From Halichoerus grypus (lineage: Eukaryota > Chordata > Mammalia > Carnivora > Phocidae), in contig NC_135715.1 in the NCBI RefSeq assembly GCF_964656455.1, positions 148,545,935 through 148,609,934 on the forward strand: a stretch of DNA of 64,000 nt. The letters are read 5' to 3'. Every line of letters begins with the position of its first letter. Position 1 is the stretch's first letter. Of this stretch, positions 59,537 through 64,000 are shown in pieces. A program made the translations under genes and the position numbers. The notes under the pieces are model-generated. The model was not told the origin of the DNA. It did no database searches and saw nothing but the letters and a program-made list of their open reading frames with translations.

Positions 59537-59588
59537 GGAAATGTGTGTCTGTGCCTGGGTGGCTCAGTTGATTAAGGAAATGTGTGTC
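59537..59588 (+). mobile_element. 26-bp tailless SINE-head insertion with perfect 13-bp target duplication
   Basis: GGAAATGTGTGTC occurs at 59537-59549 and 59576-59588. The 26 bases between (59550-59575) read TGTGCCTGGGTGGCTCAG then TTGATTAA, the first part of the carnivore SINE/tRNA-like head, covering the A-box. No CT-rich body, AATAAA or poly-A is present. This is a minimal retro-insertion, or a SINE that lost everything but its head while keeping both TSD copies. Confidence 0.85.
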
Positions 59589-59724
59589 AAAGGATTTATC
59601 CAGCAAATGCTTTTTTATATATTGCCACTGTTTTAAGAGATAAAGAGCATTAGAATTATATATGGATAACATGTTCCCCAGAAAAGAATGGAAACAAATT
59701 TAACACATTTAGATTTGAAGATTA

Positions 59725-59975
59725 TTTTTTTTTTGTTATGTTCAGTTAGCCAACATTTAGTACATTAGTTTTTGATGTAGTGTTCAATGATTCATTAGTT
59801 GTGTATAACACCCAGTGCTCATCACATGTGCCCTCCTTAATGCCCATCACCTGGTTACCCCATCCCCCCACCCTCCTCCCGTCTGTAACCCTCAGTTTGT
59901 TTCCAGGAGTCAAGTCTTTCATGGTTTGTCTCCCTCTTTGATTTCTTCCCAGTTTTCTCTCCCTGCCCCTATTAT
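59725..59975 (-). mobile_element. L1 3' UTR fragment, minus strand
   Basis: T run, GTTATGTTCAGTTAGCCAAC, TTTGATGTAGTGTTCAATGA, AACACCCAGTGCTCATCACA, CCCTCAGTTTGTTTCCAGGA and TTTCATGGTTTGTCTCCC. It is truncated after TCTCTCCCTGCCCCTA. No clear TSD. Confidence 0.93.
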
Positions 59976-60920
59976 TTCTAAAGGTAAATGACTGGTATGG
60001 CAGTTTTGTTTTAAAACACAGATTAGTTGGTTGCTTCACTCATTTTTAAGAGCCAAATTGGTACCTACTGGGGTTTTATGAAATGTAATGCTTTATTTTG
60101 AACTGATCATTAAAGATAAAATTGTGGATTTCTGTTCTTCCTGAATGACCTTAGAAATAAGTACCTTAAATACTGTAGACAGGCAATGGATATGAAGTAA
60201 AATTTATGATTTATACAAGAAAGTTTTCCAGAGTAATACTCTTCCACACTGGTATACCATTTTCTTGATAATTTTATTTAAGAAAAAAGGAGGAGAAATC
60301 AATCACATTACTATAAGTAAAAGAGTATTAATCATAACATGCCTCTTAGCCATCTTAAACTTACGTAATTGAGAGCAGTTAAAAAAAACCTTCCAAATAT
60401 CTTCCAAGTTTATGTTTCAAGAAACTGTGCCAAAGTTCAGAAAAGGGTACATAATACAATGATTCCTAAATTCCTGACTTGAGATTGTATGGCCCCATGA
60501 GTCTACTGGCCTGGATCCCACAGAGTTCTATTATTTCTTCAAACACAACCTCCTACTTCAAGTTTGTATGGCTGTCCACATTGAAAACGTTACTGAGTGT
60601 ATTACAGGCTTCAAAAATTTCTCATGACATCTGTAGTAAAACTAAACAAGGGCTCATATCAAAATTAATTCCAACTTGAAGGCAAATCTCCATTTCTAAA
60701 AAGATGTATTTCCTTATGAAAGATAACCAGAACTGCCGTTTAACATTTCAGTGAGATTTGTCAAAGGCACTGCTATACTTCACTGAAATTTTAAGTGAGC
60801 CTAAATAACTCACCTTATTTAATATTTAGTTCATACTTCTACATTATTTCACAATTAAAATGTTTTCTGAATCATTGTCGCTTAATTTAAGAATGACTCA
60901 ATGAACATTTCTATTTTAGA
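59976..60920. other. Anonymous DNA
   Basis: No recognised feature. Confidence 0.5.
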
Positions 60921-61147
60921 AATGTTTGGGGAAGGGGCGCCTGGGTGGCTCAGTCGTTAAAGCGTCTGCCTTCGGCTCAGGTCATAATCTCAGGGTCCTG
61001 GGATCGAGCCCTGCGTTGGGCTCCCTGCTCCGTGGGAAGCCTGCTTCTCCCTCTCCCACTCCCCCTGCTTGTGTTCCCTCTCTCACTGTGTCTCTCTCTC
61101 TCAAATAAATAAATAAAATCTTAAAAAAATAATAATGTTTGTGGAAG
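60921..61147 (+). mobile_element. Carnivore tRNA-derived SINE with 14-bp target duplication
   Basis: SINE body 60935-61133: GGCGCCTGGGTGGCTCAG, GATCGAGCCCTGCG, CT-rich body, AAATAAATAAATAAAATCTT and an A-rich tail. TSD AATGTTTGGGGAAG (60921-60934) and AATGTTTGTGGAAG (61134-61147), one mismatch. Confidence 0.97.
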
Positions 61148-61242
61148 TATAAACTACATTACAAAATAAATTTATTATGGCTAATAAAAGGTAGAATATA
61201 TTTTATTTAATTAGAAGCTATAGCTCTTACATATTACAATAT

Positions 61243-61362
61243 TTTCCATCCTTAGAAATCATAGAGAAGAGAAGGAAGAAAAAGGAAGATAAGAGTTTTC
61301 TCTTTCCATCCTTAGAAATCATGGAGAAGGAAAGGAAGAAAAAGGAAGGTAAGAGTTTTCTA
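61243..61362. repeat. 60-bp tandem duplication
   Basis: Unit 1 (61243-61302) and unit 2 (61303-61362) both begin TTTCCATCCTTAGAAATCAT and end TAAGAGTTTTCT(C/A). About five differences per 60 bases. Purine-rich on the plus strand. Confidence 0.92.
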
Positions 61363-61800
61363 CTAAAAATGATTCCCAAAATAGCAATTATATTTCATTC
61401 TACATTCCAACTAAGATTTCCCAAAGCATTATGTTGAGAAAGAATCTAAGGCCATAACTGGAGTCAATAGGAAAGAAAACACTGTGATTTTTTTAGCAGT
61501 GTCTGCCCTGGAAAGAAGAGGGTGAAATGGAAGCATGGAACCCTATTCCTTCAGACAATTACTTGGTAAAGGACTAGGGTTGAATCTCTGAATGCTCTAC
61601 CTGATTCTGAGTGTTATATGAAAATTCCGATTAATCTGAATGAGAAAATTGTTAACTCAAACGCAAATGAAAACAGGAAAAAAAAGGAAAGGAAAGAAAA
61701 ATTAACAAACCAACATCTCAAATTTGCCAAAGAAAGAACCTATATTCCTGGTTAAAACCTGTGAAAGAGCAACAAAGAATATGTGGAATTGTTTAAAACT

Positions 61801-61845
61801 TTAAAGTTACACTAACCAATTTCTTCTTAAAGTTACACTAACCAA
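61801..61845. repeat. 26-bp tandem duplication
   Basis: TTAAAGTTACACTAACCAA occurs at 61801-61819 and again from 61827 with period 26. Confidence 0.85.
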
Positions 61846-64000
61846 AATCATCATGCGTTTCTGGGCAAGTCAAACATCATGTACCTGAATTAGCTCAGCT
61901 TAACATAATAAAATACAGACATTTCCATATGTAGTATTTTCTAATAGCATTTATTATGAGTAAAGAACATTGATTTTATGGGAAGTTAAAAAATATGTGA
62001 AAATATATGCTTCTTTTTCAGATATGTCTCAGGCACTACTACACATTCTCTTAGTTCTACTTATTACCCCAGTCTTTACTGCCATGACTACCTATGAACA
62101 GACTTCAACCAGCTTTATTCAGCTGTACTTAAAATAGTACTTTGACCTGACCCCATATAGTGGACTGCTCAGTTCCCTACATAAGACTTCACCAATGCCA
62201 CAAGTATAGAGGAGTTAGTGTCCACAGAGCCATCACTGGACAATGGCAAATGGGAGCCACCCCCCAACCCCAGGCAAATAGATACATTTTAGAAGGCTCC
62301 TCAGAATGTCCTGTTGTGACTGAGCTCTAGTCTCCTTTGATACCCTTGCATTTATTTTCCTTTTCCTCTTGCTCCACTCTCTGTATCTCCAGTCTTTTTT
62401 TTTTGTCTCAGGCTTTCCCTTCAGAGGGATCTTGGTTAAACTAGTTAGATGGAGTGGGTTAAAAACTGAATCCTAGGATGGGATTTTGGAGCTAGATCAT
62501 TGATAGGTCATTAGGCGACAAGGATCCCATTTTTGGTGTAGACCAATGATTTTAACCCCTGAGGGGCAGTAGTATGACAATTACTAAGATTCTCCCTGAA
62601 GGTGATATGAAGTGCCCATGCAATATGAAGTGGTAAGATATATACTACCTTTGAAATATAAACAGTATGGAGACAATGGTGATTAAAACTTTTTAATTGC
62701 TTTAGAAAAAAAAAGGCAAGTGCAGATCAATCACTATCAATGCAAGAAACATTGTAAAAGACAAAGTTTCTATAATGATAGTGGTATCTGGAGAGACCCT
62801 TATGTCATAGGTCAGACTATGCTGAAAATCAGACCTAGATCTAAGCTGAAGGGAGGGGGAGCTACAAAGGATATGGCATTTATTTCTTCAGTAGGTTTCC
62901 AATTTCCAAGTCAATTTCTTCATAGGAAAAGAGTAAGACCTTGGAATCTGGAGTGGAGACTTCAGGTGGATAATTCTGAGAAACTCAAAACTGTATATTT
63001 CATGGAACCCCAAACTTGGTGGGCTTTCAGAAGCAGCTTCCTCCTTTATGAGCAGAGAACAATCTTCCTTGTTTGGAAGCACTGTGGATACCTCACCTGA
63101 AGCAGATTTCTCACAAATTGCTGCCTATCCTCCCCAATTTTTGTCTCTCCACATCATAGATTGCTTATACATCATTAAACAATCTGAACAGAAAGATGTG
63201 TGTCCAAGTCCAGATGTAAATAGCAAACTCTCCAAAGGAACTGCAGGATCTAGCTAACATGTACAGGCAAGACCTAGAAGAAATGCATTTGACTAGAAGA
63301 GGAAGAGTATAAGACTGGAAAGGGAATTATTTAATAACTTGAGAATATTCGTTCTTGATTCAATATTCAATAAACTTGCAGGGACACCTAGAACCAATTA
63401 TAATACCATGCTGGGTTAATCCTCTTAAAGTCTGTACACAATGATAGCCTAGAGTAAGTAAGGTGAAGATTGAAGAACTGCCTTGCTAGGATTGAAGAAG
63501 TCAGAAGGCCCAGAGAGGTGAAAAAGTTAAGACGGATTTATTATGGAAAACCAGAAAACCCATCATCTCACTATCTACTTCTTTTCTTCAGGAGCATCTA
63601 TAGAATGTTCCCTTTTAACTCAGTACAGAATGCCTTGGTGGTCTTGGGGGTGGGGCAGAGGAGATGCACAGGCATCTTTATGAAGCTCCATAGTGGATTC
63701 CTGGGCAGATGATGTGAGAAGATAGAACTCAGCATCCCTTTCACAGAATTCTGGAATGTCAGAGGCCAGGGGGCAGTACTTAACCATCAAAGGCAAGTTA
63801 GATGTAATTACTATAATGGGCAGCAAGGTCAGAGTAGCATTGGGGGTGCCTTGACCCTCAGGGATCTGTGGGATGATTGAGAGATCATGCTGTTCCAAGC
63901 ACAGCTGATAGGGTGTTGTGTAACTTGCATAACAAGAAAAAAAGTGTGTTGGCAAGCAGAAGGCTGATGTCACCCACCAGAATGGAAAGTTACAGGTTTT
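61846..64000. other. Anonymous DNA, partly less AT-rich
   Basis: No gene or repeat family recognised. From about 62430 the composition is more balanced. Overlapping frames at 62720-63100 (plus, 126 codons) and 63620-63973 (minus, 117 codons) exist without a visible domain. It could be unique sequence or an old LTR-element interior; I cannot tell. Confidence 0.4.

Overview
This is mammalian, non-protein-coding genomic DNA: AT-rich, with no credible host exon chain, and packed with interspersed repeats. The lineage marker is a tRNA-derived SINE family, seen in at least fifteen copies (about nine minus strand, seven plus). It has a head reading like CCTGGGTGGCTCAG, a CT-rich body and an AAATAAATAAATAAAATCTT tail. 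Together with the L1 3' ends this points to a carnivoran. The SINE body differs from the typical dog and cat forms, so a caniform of the bear/seal/mustelid group is my best inference; I cannot name the species.

Layout. 1-9.1 kb: mostly anonymous AT-rich DNA with an LTR-like block (1.36-1.83 kb), a minus-strand L1 3' piece (4.4-5.4 kb), an old L1 piece (7.0-7.4 kb) and a MaLR solo LTR (8.4-8.8 kb). 9.1-12.2 kb: two L1 pieces tail to tail. 15.0 kb: a very short L1 3'-tip insertion. 16.7-17.3 kb: an MLT2-like ERVL LTR. 19.9-20.3 kb: an old L1 3' UTR. 21.2-21.4 kb: a palindromic MER53-like element. 22.7-28.6 kb: SINEs and L1 pieces. 30-34.9 kb: a MIR and old L1M remnants. 36.1-44.2 kb: the main structure, a near full-length minus-strand L1 whose central ORF2 segment is inverted, plus a small displaced copy of one inversion junction. 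46-56 kb: a dense set of SINEs, LTR pieces, MIR and short L1 3' ends, many with readable target-site duplications (TSDs). 56-64 kb: mostly anonymous, with a 26-bp tailless SINE-head insertion, an L1 3' end, one SINE and two short tandem duplications.

How the parts relate. Nothing here works as a gene set. The coding capacity belongs to L1: ORF1p coiled coil, endonuclease and reverse transcriptase fragments. All are broken by stops, frameshifts or inversion. The SINEs are non-autonomous and, from family knowledge, depend on L1 enzymes; their A/T tails and 12-20 bp TSDs agree with that. Nested insertions (SINE in L1, SINE in LTR) give a relative order of events. I found no rRNA, tRNA gene, CRISPR array, snRNA or host protein gene. 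The most unusual items are the chimeric L1 inversion junction present twice (near 36300 and 37735) and several extremely short retro-insertions (15024, 55191, 59550).
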